NCBI GenBank assembly: GCA_030528085.1
Contig: JAUMZN010000008.1
Span: 1 to 34,521 of the forward strand
Source: Erysipelotrichaceae bacterium
Lineage (GTDB): Bacteria > Bacillota_I > Bacilli_A > Erysipelotrichales > Erysipelotrichaceae
Length of the DNA: 34,521 bases
Direction: 5' to 3'
Shown here: positions 1 through 6,450 of the stretch, in pieces
Layout of the letters: every line of letters begins with the position of its first letter
Position numbering within the stretch: the stretch's first letter is position 1
Made by a program: the position numbers and the translations under genes
The notes under the pieces: model-generated
Database searches by the model: none
Told to the model about the DNA's origin: nothing
What the model saw: only the letters and a program-made list of their open reading frames with translations

Positions 1-1383
1 TTCACTGCCCGAGAACATCAAGACTAAAAAATACTTTTGTCGGGCGCATCTTAATAATTTGTTTTTATTTTTGCGGTAATACAAGAATCCGGCAGCATCC
101 GCAAGAATCCAGCCAATTGGAATAGACCACCATATACCCAGTACTCCAATTTGGGGAATTGCCGAGAGAACATATGATAATGCAACGCGTGTTCCTAGTG
201 AAATAATCGTTAACAGTACTGAAATTCCTGGTTTTCCAATTGCTCGATACAATCCATATAACAAGAACAAACAGCCAATTCCAAAATAAAATGGTCCGAC
301 GGTATGTAAATAACGGATCCCTTCCGCAACAATCTGCGCTTCTTGGGCATCGATAAAGATGAGAACCAATGGTTTAGCAAGAAACCAAAGAACAAGTGAA
401 ATCACAAAACAATATCCGATTGAAGTGAGTACGCCATATCGAAATCCTTGTTTAACTCGATCGGTTTGATGGGCACCCATATTTTGAGCGATGAATGTTG
501 AAAATGCGTTGCCATATTCTTGAACAGGCATATACGCAAATGCTTCAATTTTGACACTTGCCGCAAATGCCGCCATGATGGCTGTTCCAAAACTATTCAC
601 TAATCCTTGAACCATTAAGATCCCTAAATTCATTACGGACTGCTGCATACAAGTCAACAAGGAATAATTCGCAATTTCTTTTAGACTTGATTTTTTGACA
701 TTGAAATGACGGAGTGCCAGACGAATTTTGTCGTCTTTAATCAATGTATATAAGCCAATGCCAATCCCCGAAATATATTGAGCAATGATTGTCGCCCATG
801 CCGTCCCTGCAACTCCTAATGGATACACCAATACAAGCACCAAATCCAAGATGATATTGATTACTGTCGCTACTCCTAAAAAGACTAACGGAATCATCGA
901 GTTGCCCAGCGCTTTTAAATAGGCACCAAAGAAATTGTAAAGCGCAATGGCAGGAATCCCGCAAAAGACAATGAATAAATACGATCTTGTCATCGTAATA
1001 ATTTCGCTTGGAATATTTAGCCATAACATAATGCCATCAACCAATATGATTGAGGCAAACATTAAAACGAGCGCTACGACACTGGCTAAAAGGAAAGCGG
1101 AACAAATCTCTCTTTCTAATCGTTTTTTGTCTTGGGCACCAAAACAAATTGAGAACACGACCCCACTGCCCATGCAAAGACCTAAAAGAATGGACGTCAA
1201 AAACGTCATTAACGTAAACGCTGATCCAACGGCGGCTAATGCATCAGAGCCGATATAATTTCCAACAACCCATGTATCTACAATGTTATATCCTTGCTGC
1301 AAAAGATTTCCTAAAATCATTGGCATCGCAAATAGACACATTGTGGAAAACACATTTCCTTTGGTCAAATCTTTCTGGTGCAT
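1..1383 (-). CDS. MATE family multidrug/Na+ efflux transporter (3' end cut by window edge)
   Basis: Multi-pass inner-membrane exporter of the MATE (MOP superfamily) type, which expels drugs or metabolites in exchange for Na+ or H+. The reading frame is open from an ATG at 1383 to base 1 without a stop, giving 461 codons. MATE proteins are usually about 450 residues, so only the extreme C-terminus should be missing. The N-terminus reads MHQKDLTKGNVFSTM followed by FAMPMILGNLLQQGYNIVD, the usual MATE opening with the first helix and the conserved NxxD-type region. About twelve hydrophobic segments follow in two homologous halves, with a second-half QQSVMNLGILMVQGLVNSFG stretch. An AGAAGGAA site precedes the ATG. 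It is transcribed divergently from the YedF-like gene and the shared spacer holds both promoters. The substrate cannot be told from sequence. Confidence 0.9.
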   Translation of the reverse strand, partial: MHQKDLTKGNVFSTMCLFAMPMILGNLLQQGYNIVDTWVVGNYIGSDALAAVGSAFTLMTFLTSILLGLCMGSGVVFSICFGAQDKKRLEREICSAFLLASVVALVLMFASIILVDGIMLWLNIPSEIITMTRSYLFIVFCGIPAIALYNFFGAYLKALGNSMIPLVFLGVATVINIILDLVLVLVYPLGVAGTAWATIIAQYISGIGIGLYTLIKDDKIRLALRHFNVKKSSLKEIANYSLLTCMQQSVMNLGILMVQGLVNSFGTAIMAAFAASVKIEAFAYMPVQEYGNAFSTFIAQNMGAHQTDRVKQGFRYGVLTSIGYCFVISLVLWFLAKPLVLIFIDAQEAQIVAEGIRYLHTVGPFYFGIGCLFLLYGLYRAIGKPGISVLLTIISLGTRVALSYVLSAIPQIGVLGIWWSIPIGWILADAAGFLYYRKNKNKLLRCARQKYFLVLMFSGSE

Positions 1384-1428
1384 GAACTTATTCCTTCTCT
1401 CTATTTTGATTTTATCTTTTCGTATTGT

Positions 1429-1440
1429 GCTGTTTACAGC
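1429..1440 (-). promoter_or_regulatory. Imperfect palindrome in MATE promoter region
   Basis: The bases read GCTGT-TT-ACAGC, an inverted repeat of two 5-base arms. On the minus strand it lies just upstream of a TAAAAT hexamer (plus-strand 1409-1414), which could be the MATE -10 box. The palindrome would then cover the -35 region, where a repressor could act. No specific regulator is recognised, and the -35 match itself is poor. Confidence 0.25.
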
Positions 1441-1508
1441 TCTTCATTTGATGTTCAATTGATCTTCTATCACTTAAAATCTAGACGCATTCATGTATTT
1501 TAATCCAT

Positions 1509-1567
1509 TTGACATCGATGTCGACACATTCGTTATATTTGGATTCAATTTTATTTTGCCTTATACT
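1509..1567 (+). promoter_or_regulatory. Probable promoter(s) of the YedF-like gene
   Basis: Two overlapping sigma-A-like candidates are visible. The better one is TTGGAT (1539-1544), 17 bases, TATACT (1562-1567). The upstream one is a perfect TTGACA (1509-1514) followed by TTATAT (1533-1538) at 18 bases. Transcription from either would give a leader of about 65-95 bases carrying the hairpin at 1592-1611. Confidence 0.45.
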
Positions 1568-1591
1568 CTTAATGTTTCAGTGCCTCAAAAC

Positions 1592-1611
1592 TTTGATGAC
1601 GATTCATCAAA
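1592..1611 (+). other. Leader hairpin upstream of the YedF-like gene
   Basis: Perfect 8-base-pair stem, TTTGATGA / TCATCAAA, with a CGAT tetraloop. No T-run follows, so it is not a terminator. It ends about 15 bases before the AAGGAG ribosome binding site. A third copy of the arm sequence, TTCATC at 1615-1620, could pair alternatively with the left arm. Confidence 0.4.
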
Positions 1612-1639
1612 TACTTCATCGAGGCAGAAAGGAGTTCAC

Positions 1640-1981
1640 ATGTCTCAAGATGTGTTAGTTGTTTTAAATTCAAGTCGTTTCGGTCAAGGAAATCCGCAAT
1701 TAGGCGAACGTTTAATGAAAAGCTTTTTAAAATCTTTCACTACTAACGAAACTCGCCCAACCGCTATTCTTCTTTATAATTCTGCTGTTGTGCTTGCCAG
1801 CGAAGAAAGTGCTGTATTAGAAGATCTCCAAGCACTTGAAAAAGAAGGAATTGAAATCCTCGTCAACGAAGAAAGCTTATCTTTCTATAACCTCGATACT
1901 GTGCTTAAAGCAGGAAAAAGCTGCCCATTATCCGAAATGAGTGAAAAGATGATGAACGCTGATCTCATCGTCAAGCCATAA
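1640..1981 (+). CDS. YedF-like DsrE-family protein lacking the TusA domain and the cysteine pair
   Basis: A 113-residue soluble protein of the DsrE/DsrF fold, closest to the C-terminal domain of YedF, a sulfurtransferase-like protein linked to selenium or sulfur metabolism. Seen: a start like VLVVLNSSRFGQGNPQLGE followed by LMKSFLKSF, then a TAILLYNSAVVLASE strand-loop, EDLQALEKEGIEILV, and a LSFYNL region, matching the YedF order. Canonical YedF carries SCGTC-type cysteines just before the (L)xFY motif; here that position reads NEESLSFY, and the only cysteine is near the C-terminus (SCPLSEM). The N-terminal TusA domain of full-length YedF is absent. The ATG at 1640 is chosen because AAAGGAG lies 6-8 bases upstream; upstream in-frame starts lack a ribosome site. 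No selD, selA or tusA is nearby, so a selenium role is not supported here. Confidence 0.7.
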   Translation: MSQDVLVVLNSSRFGQGNPQLGERLMKSFLKSFTTNETRPTAILLYNSAVVLASEESAVLEDLQALEKEGIEILVNEESLSFYNLDTVLKAGKSCPLSEMSEKMMNADLIVKP

Positions 1982-2062
1982 TCCCTAAAATATTCAAAAA
2001 ACTGGATTTTTGCTTTATATGTGGGATTTGAGTATTTTGCGATTCGCTTACATCGTCCTAAT

Positions 2063-2090
2063 TTGACAATCGAATGATATTCTATATTCT
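2063..2090 (+). promoter_or_regulatory. Promoter of the 98-residue protein gene
   Basis: A perfect TTGACA (2063-2068) is followed after 16 bases by TATTCT (2085-2090). Transcription would start near 2097, about 35 bases before the ATG at 2132. Confidence 0.5.
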
Positions 2091-2131
2091 ATCTTTTAGC
2101 CCCTCGGCTCAAACGAAGAAAGGAAATTCTC

Positions 2132-2428
2132 ATGGAAAAATGGACGCAAGAACAGTATGAGCAAGTGTTAATGTCCAAAAAACAACAAGCTCATGATGCC
2201 ATGGAACTCTATATTCTTGTCAACGCAAAAGAATTACAGGATGAATGTGAACCAGGCAGCAAAAATTTAACCGCTGCTTGTAAAGCAATGCTCAACCAAA
2301 TGTTAGAAGGCGATGGATTTGAAGTTGAACCTAAAATCCGTACAAAAATCGCAGGCAAATTAACTGTTCGTTACTACTGTGACAACCTCGACCCATCCCG
2401 TCGTAAATACTCTGAAGTAAATCAATAA
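2132..2428 (+). CDS. Unrecognised 98-residue protein
   Basis: I do not recognise this protein. It is a soluble, charged, probably mostly helical product opening with MEKWTQEQYEQVLMSKKQQ, with three cysteines (CEPGSKNLTAACKAM and YYCDNLDPSRR) and a basic middle (KIRTKIAGK). It has no signal peptide or membrane segment. AAGAAAGGAA lies 7-9 bases upstream of the ATG. It has its own promoter (2063-2090) and a strong terminator (2440-2475), so it appears to be a single-gene unit. Codon choice looks like its neighbours, which argues for a real native gene. The spaced cysteines could bind metal but do not form a recognisable zinc motif. Confidence 0.75.
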   Translation: MEKWTQEQYEQVLMSKKQQAHDAMELYILVNAKELQDECEPGSKNLTAACKAMLNQMLEGDGFEVEPKIRTKIAGKLTVRYYCDNLDPSRRKYSEVNQ

Positions 2429-2439
2429 GACATCAAGAC

Positions 2440-2475
2440 GCGTCTTTCTCAATTCGAGAAAGGCGCTTTTTTATT
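2440..2475 (+). terminator. Rho-independent terminator after the 98-residue protein gene
   Basis: Stem GCGTCTTTCTC / GAGAAAGGCGC (11 pairs with one G-T wobble), loop AATTC, followed by TTTTTTATTT. Confidence 0.9.
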
Positions 2476-2493
2476 TCCCTGTTTTGTTGTGTT

Positions 2494-2534
2494 TATACTG
2501 TTTACTTCTGTTGTTCACTGTTCTATACTGTTTA
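2494..2534 (+). promoter_or_regulatory. Direct repeat TATACTGTTTA x2 in the GntR operon promoter
   Basis: The 11-base sequence TATACTGTTTA occurs at 2494-2504 and again at 2524-2534, start to start 30 bases, close to three helical turns. Each copy contains a TATACT that can serve as a -10 box. The second copy ends just before the AGGAGG of the regulator gene at 2538-2543, so a start there would give a very short leader. The arrangement fits autoregulation by the adjacent GntR protein, but this is inference. Confidence 0.4.
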
Positions 2535-2548
2535 TGCAGGAGGTAATT

Positions 2549-2929
2549 ATGGAACTTCAAATCTCTACAACCTCAATGGTTCCTTTATATGAACAAATCG
2601 CAAACCAAATCCGTAAACAAATCGCGAATGGAACTTTAGCAAGCGGCAAACTGCTTCCTTCTGTTCGTACATGTGCTAAAAACTACCATATATCCGCTTT
2701 AACTGTAAAAAAGGCTTATGACTTATTAGAAAGTGAAGGTTTTGTCCAAAGTGTCCATGGCAAAGGCACTTACGTTTCTTCTATTTCCCCAAATGTCGTG
2801 GAAGAAGAAATGCAAAAACAGCTCGAAAACGCCTTTGATCTCGCCTTCACCAAAGCAAAAGCGATGAACTATACACGTGATCAAATACTCGAGCTCGTTG
2901 CCACTTTATTGGAGGATTATGATGCTTAA
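2549..2929 (+). CDS. GntR-family (YtrA-type) transcriptional regulator
   Basis: A 126-residue DNA-binding regulator of the short YtrA subgroup, which normally represses an adjacent ABC transporter operon. The winged helix spans about residues 11-76: MVPLYEQIANQIRKQI, the LPSVR stretch entering the recognition helix (about 36-58), TVKKAYDLLESEGF, and the wing GKGTYV. A short helical tail of about 45 residues (VVEEEMQKQLENAF...) replaces the large effector domain of other GntR families and probably makes the dimer. The ATG at 2549 is chosen because of AGGAGG at 2538-2543; the upstream in-frame start has none. It overlaps the ATPase gene by 8 bases, showing translational coupling. Its likely ligand is unknown; relatives respond to envelope-active antibiotics. 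Confidence 0.9.
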   Translation: MELQISTTSMVPLYEQIANQIRKQIANGTLASGKLLPSVRTCAKNYHISALTVKKAYDLLESEGFVQSVHGKGTYVSSISPNVVEEEMQKQLENAFDLAFTKAKAMNYTRDQILELVATLLEDYDA

Positions 2930-3770
2930 CATTCAGAATTTAAAAAAAGAATACCCAGGCTATTCTTTATCCATCGACCAATTTCACCTTGAACCTAATT
3001 CCATCACTGGAATTGTCGGACTGAATGGCGCTGGAAAAAGCACATTGTTCAAAGCGATCTGCGGCTTAATTCAAATCAATTCTGGAACAATTGAATTATT
3101 TGGCCAATCTTTCGCTGAAATCTCCAAGGATCAAAAAGAAAATCTGGGTGTGCTCTTTAACGGTGCGACATTTTCACGTCACCTCAACATCTCGCAATGC
3201 AAAAAAGTTTTAAAAGCTGCTTATTCCCATTTTGATGAAGCGCTATTTGATCAACTCTGCAAGCAGCTGAATTTACCTTATGATAAGCCGCTTTCCAGTT
3301 TTTCCACGGGTATGGAAGTCCGCTTTAAACTTGCGACAGCTCTAACTCACGATGCAAAATTATTAATCCTCGATGAACCTACCGCAGGATTAGATATCCT
3401 CGCTCGCAACAAGACGTATGAATGCTTGCAGGATTTCATGGAAAAACCAGATCGATCAATTCTCATCAGTTCACACATCGCTTCTGATTTAGAAAATCTT
3501 TGCGATGATTTCTGGGTGATCCACAACGGTAAATTCATTCTCCACGAAACCGTTGATGCCCTTAAAAATCAATATGGAATCCTTTCTGTCGATGCCAAAA
3601 CATTAGACAGTCTCGATCCTGTTGCGATCGTCGGAATCGATCGCCAGCCGCATGGCATTAAAGTGCTTGTTTCCGATCGACAATTCTATGAAGAAAACTA
3701 TCCAGGGATCGTCATTTCTGCCGGAAATATCGATGATCTTCTGACTATTCTCGAACAGGGGGAACGTTAA
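2922..3770 (+). CDS. ABC transporter ATP-binding protein (YtrB/BcrA-like)
   Basis: A 282-residue ATPase driving the permease encoded next. Walker A is GLNGAGKS (about 33-40), Walker B LLILDEPTAGLD (about 147-158), and the switch histidine sits in SSHIASDL. The signature loop is FSTGM (about 127-131) rather than LSGGQ, and the usual Q-loop position reads LFNGATFSRHLN without glutamine. Both departures are frequent in the YtrB-like branch with GntR regulators. The last 70 residues form an accessory C-terminal domain. GGAGG at 2911-2915 serves the ATG at 2922; an ATG immediately before it (2919) is too close to the site. The start lies inside the regulator's last codons, and the permease begins 3 bases after the stop. 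Confidence 0.9.
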   Translation: MLNIQNLKKEYPGYSLSIDQFHLEPNSITGIVGLNGAGKSTLFKAICGLIQINSGTIELFGQSFAEISKDQKENLGVLFNGATFSRHLNISQCKKVLKAAYSHFDEALFDQLCKQLNLPYDKPLSSFSTGMEVRFKLATALTHDAKLLILDEPTAGLDILARNKTYECLQDFMEKPDRSILISSHIASDLENLCDDFWVIHNGKFILHETVDALKNQYGILSVDAKTLDSLDPVAIVGIDRQPHGIKVLVSDRQFYEENYPGIVISAGNIDDLLTILEQGER

Positions 3771-3773
3771 ATT

Positions 3774-4388
3774 ATGAAATCGTTATTTATCCTCGATTGG
3801 CAATGGCTAAAATCTATGAAGTTTTTCATTTGGATTATTCTCGGATTAAGCTTGTTATATTGCTTTACCCTTCCGACTCTTGGAGTTGCATTTACACCAA
3901 TAATGTTTGCGGTCACGATGTCTAAATCCGTGAGTGACAATCTTCAAAAGACGACAGGAGCTTACTTATTTACTTTGCCTTTCACACGAAAACAATATGT
4001 CCTAGAAAAATACATCATCAGCATTGTCCCTGCTTTATTGAGTGCATTCGTCATTGCGTTGGCAATAACTGTTACTTCGTCTTTTCCAAAAATGGGAATT
4101 CCATGTTTGATCGCATGTGCAAGCGTCATCTTGATCGCTTCCATATTAATTCCACTAACGATCAAATTTCAGGATAACGGTATGATCGTTTTTCGACTTC
4201 TTTCCATCGCAATTGTCGCACTAGTCGTTATTATTGCTGAAGCATTTACTTCAGGAGAATTTCTCAATTCTTCATTGGTGATGTCCCCATCGCCTTGGTT
4301 TTTCGTGATGATTGGCATCGTTTTGATCATGATCCTTTTGATCTCAATCTCCATCAGCAATCGTTTAATTCAACGCCGTGAATTCTAA
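3774..4388 (+). CDS. ABC-2 type transporter permease
   Basis: A 204-residue membrane subunit with six predicted transmembrane segments (about residues 15-35, 37-55, 82-102, 106-125, 138-158 and 174-196). The DNLQKTTGAYLFTLPFTRKQYVLEKY region after the second helix is typical of this small ABC-2 family, which has a conserved LPxxRxxYVxxKY cytoplasmic loop. It pairs with the preceding ATPase to make a small exporter or lantibiotic/cell-wall stress module of the Ytr/Bcr kind. A GGGGGA run upstream acts as ribosome site. It is the last gene of the operon, ended by the long hairpin at 4469-4536. Confidence 0.85.
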   Translation: MKSLFILDWQWLKSMKFFIWIILGLSLLYCFTLPTLGVAFTPIMFAVTMSKSVSDNLQKTTGAYLFTLPFTRKQYVLEKYIISIVPALLSAFVIALAITVTSSFPKMGIPCLIACASVILIASILIPLTIKFQDNGMIVFRLLSIAIVALVVIIAEAFTSGEFLNSSLVMSPSPWFFVMIGIVLIMILLISISISNRLIQRREF

Positions 4389-4468
4389 CTTGTTGGAGTA
4401 GATCAAAGATTAAACTTCTAAACTAAAAACTCAAATTCGTTTTTGCTTTAATCCCAAAACAATACTAA

Positions 4469-4536
4469 GCGAGAATCTTTTGAATTCGACTTTCTAATTA
4501 GAAAAGATGAATTCAAGTAGATTCTCGCCTTTTTCT
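4469..4536 (+). terminator. Long hairpin terminator after the GntR/ABC operon
   Basis: The outer stem GCGAGAATCT / AGATTCTCGC is a perfect 10 pairs. The interior pairs further through TTGAATTC / GAATTCAA and TTTCTAATTAGAAA. The right arm is followed by CTTTTTCTATTTTTC. On the minus strand T-rich sequence is lacking, so it acts mainly rightward. Confidence 0.85.
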
Positions 4537-5106
4537 ATTTTTCTCAGCTTTTCTTTTGTTAAATACCGTTTTTGAACCTGATCATTTTGGATATTCATTT
4601 TCAATCGTGCGCCAAAGGTCAAAAACCACTTTCAATAGGTTTGAGCTAAATTTATGCGTAACACATATTGAAATCTATTAGTGTTATATATAAATCTCTA
4701 TAGTTATATATATATTTGATTTTAGTTTATTTACAACACTAACACCGCATTTTATAATGTTATCAACACATATCATTCGAAAATATTGAGAGCGATATTT
4801 TTCAGATCATAAACTAAAAAACAATCATCACTTTCGCTCATCTTTCCTAAACCATAATCATTTCAGTTCTTTTTATTACAATATCTTCGTATCTTTTCTT
4901 AAATAAAAGGAGCTCCTCGTTTTTATTGATATTCAGGTAGATGAGCAAAACTATTGTTAATCCAGATTCGAACACAATCAACCTCAATAATGAATGTATC
5001 GAAGGACGTGATGCCAATGACTTATTTTGAGCTTTAACAGCAAGCAACGAACCACAAATACGCAATATCATCCAAATAGAAAGACAACAAAAAAGAGGAC
5101 TTGTCT
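4537..5106. other. AT-rich region with no convincing gene
   Basis: About 570 bases without a supported coding region. It holds an inverted repeat TTAGTGTT (4678-4685) / AACACTAA (4735-4742) around a very AT-rich core, and repeated AACAC words (AACACATAT at 4660-4668 and 4765-4773). A 29-codon open frame at 4941-5030 (MSKTIVNPDSNTINL...) has a stop codon directly before its ATG and only a weak AGG, and the opposite strand has a 74-codon frame at 4847-5071; neither can be supported. The lipoprotein promoter must lie here, but I find no clear -35/-10 pair. Decayed DNA or a regulatory spacer are both possible. Confidence 0.5.
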
Positions 5107-6255
5107 ATGAATAAACATAAATTAAAACTAAGTACATTGTTAGTAAGCGCCTTATTCATTAGCGCTTGTACAACAAACACAAATACGTCTTCTGTATCCA
5201 ATACTTCAAGCACGATCACAACTGAGGATTCTTCGCAAACACCCGCCGATGAAATTGCGATCAATCAACCTGTAATGAAACTTGAAGCACAAGGGGATGT
5301 CACCATCAACGAAAATGAGATTTATGAATGCGGTCGTGTATCGAATAACACTTACTATTTCCAAGTTTTAAATAATCAAATCAGTTATCTGTACCCTACA
5401 GTTCGGCAATATAAGATGGATTTACACGATGGGACCATTTCATTAATCAAAGAACGGGACCCAAACAGCAATGAGCGTGTATGTGACTTTTTAGAATTTA
5501 ATGGTGTGCTCTATGAATCTGTTAAAATCCCTGCAGAAGATAATGTTTATGGTGTGATTTATGCAGATGGAAAGGAAATCTGGAGAGCACCTATTAATGC
5601 CAATCCGGTCTTTGCGATCGATCAGGGCCAACTATTGTTTACGACAACTGAACCAGGTGGTATGGATGCAAAAAGTTCAATATGCCGTATTAATTCCGAT
5701 CAAACAGTAACAACAGTTTGGCAATCAGGAGGAGATTCTGGATTCACTCAATTTACATTACCAACAATCACCAATGATGATCTATCCAAGCTTGTATTCC
5801 AATCGACTTTAAATGGTCAAAAAGTAATTGTGATCATGAATTCTGAAGGATATGAAACTGTCGGATTTGATAAAGACGTCATTCGCTTCCAGCCACTGAA
5901 GGATCAAGTATTGATGATCAACAGAAGCGCATCATTAGAAGGTAATGAATATCATCTATTAGATTTATCCACAAAAGAAATTAATCCAATTGAATCACCT
6001 TACAATGAAATCGGAAATAAAAATGTCGGAGCAGGTGCTCAAGATTCATTCTTGTTCACTCATTATGATGATAGTTCAACATGGAAAGCCAAATTACAGG
6101 ATAATCAATTATCGACTGAACAGCTTCCAGACATTCCAGCAGGAATCTCTTACTACTTCCGTTTAAATGACAAGACTGCCCTTGTAAATGTCATTGTTGA
6201 TTATGCTAATAACGATTGGTCAAAAGTGCATTTCTATCTTGTAAAGATGGAATAG
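5107..6255 (+). CDS. Secreted lipoprotein of unknown function
   Basis: A 382-residue exported lipoprotein. The N-terminus has a KHKLK basic start, a hydrophobic core (LSTLLVSALF) and a lipobox ISAC, with the lipidated cysteine at residue 21. A Ser/Thr/Asn-rich linker (about 22-50) follows. The body contains repeated short strand-turn units such as ENEIYECGRVSNNTYYFQVL, VFAIDQGQLLFTT, LSKLVFQSTLNGQKVIVI and NEYHLLDLSTKEI, which suggest a beta-propeller fold. I cannot assign it to a named family. The ATG at 5107 is preferred over a TTG two codons upstream because AGAGG lies 8 bases before it. It stands alone, ended by the bidirectional terminator shared with the convergent purine permease. Confidence 0.8.
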   Translation: MNKHKLKLSTLLVSALFISACTTNTNTSSVSNTSSTITTEDSSQTPADEIAINQPVMKLEAQGDVTINENEIYECGRVSNNTYYFQVLNNQISYLYPTVRQYKMDLHDGTISLIKERDPNSNERVCDFLEFNGVLYESVKIPAEDNVYGVIYADGKEIWRAPINANPVFAIDQGQLLFTTTEPGGMDAKSSICRINSDQTVTTVWQSGGDSGFTQFTLPTITNDDLSKLVFQSTLNGQKVIVIMNSEGYETVGFDKDVIRFQPLKDQVLMINRSASLEGNEYHLLDLSTKEINPIESPYNEIGNKNVGAGAQDSFLFTHYDDSSTWKAKLQDNQLSTEQLPDIPAGISYYFRLNDKTALVNVIVDYANNDWSKVHFYLVKME

Positions 6256-6364
6256 GCACTTGATCTATAAGCGCAATTCCTATCTTGAAATCAGATTTTA
6301 TTTATTCTGATCTCATAGAACTTCGCAATTTGTAAATTCAAAAAAATCGATCCGATTTAAAATC

Positions 6365-6422
6365 AAAAAAAGCTATAACGCTTATGGAATTGATTAATCA
6401 ATCCGGCGTTATAGCTTTTATT
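6365..6422. terminator. Bidirectional terminator between lipoprotein and purine permease
   Basis: Perfect stem AAAAGCTATAACGC (6368-6381) / GCGTTATAGCTTTT (6406-6419), with an inner GGAATTGATTAATCAATCC that also pairs. A T-run follows on both strands, fitting two convergent genes. Confidence 0.9.
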
Positions 6423-6450
6423 ATTTATGATATTTCGTTTCTAATCGAAA

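Noticed and set aside
3..1383. Frameshifted or decayed MATE gene
   Set aside because: The minus-strand frame is open without interruption from the ATG at 1383 to the first base, so the gene is simply cut by the window edge.
1493..1639. N-terminal extension of the YedF-like protein
   Set aside because: The 49 extra codons resemble no TusA domain, cover the promoter and hairpin, and have no ribosome site, while AAAGGAG stands before the ATG at 1640.
4760..4768. DnaA-box-like TTATCAACA in AT-rich DNA, suggesting a replication origin
   Set aside because: It is a single one-mismatch box with no cluster, and no dnaA, dnaN or rpmH is present.
4941..5030. 29-codon open frame (MSKTIVNPDS...)
   Set aside because: A stop codon lies directly before its ATG, the ribosome site is weak, and it overlaps another equally weak open frame on the minus strand.
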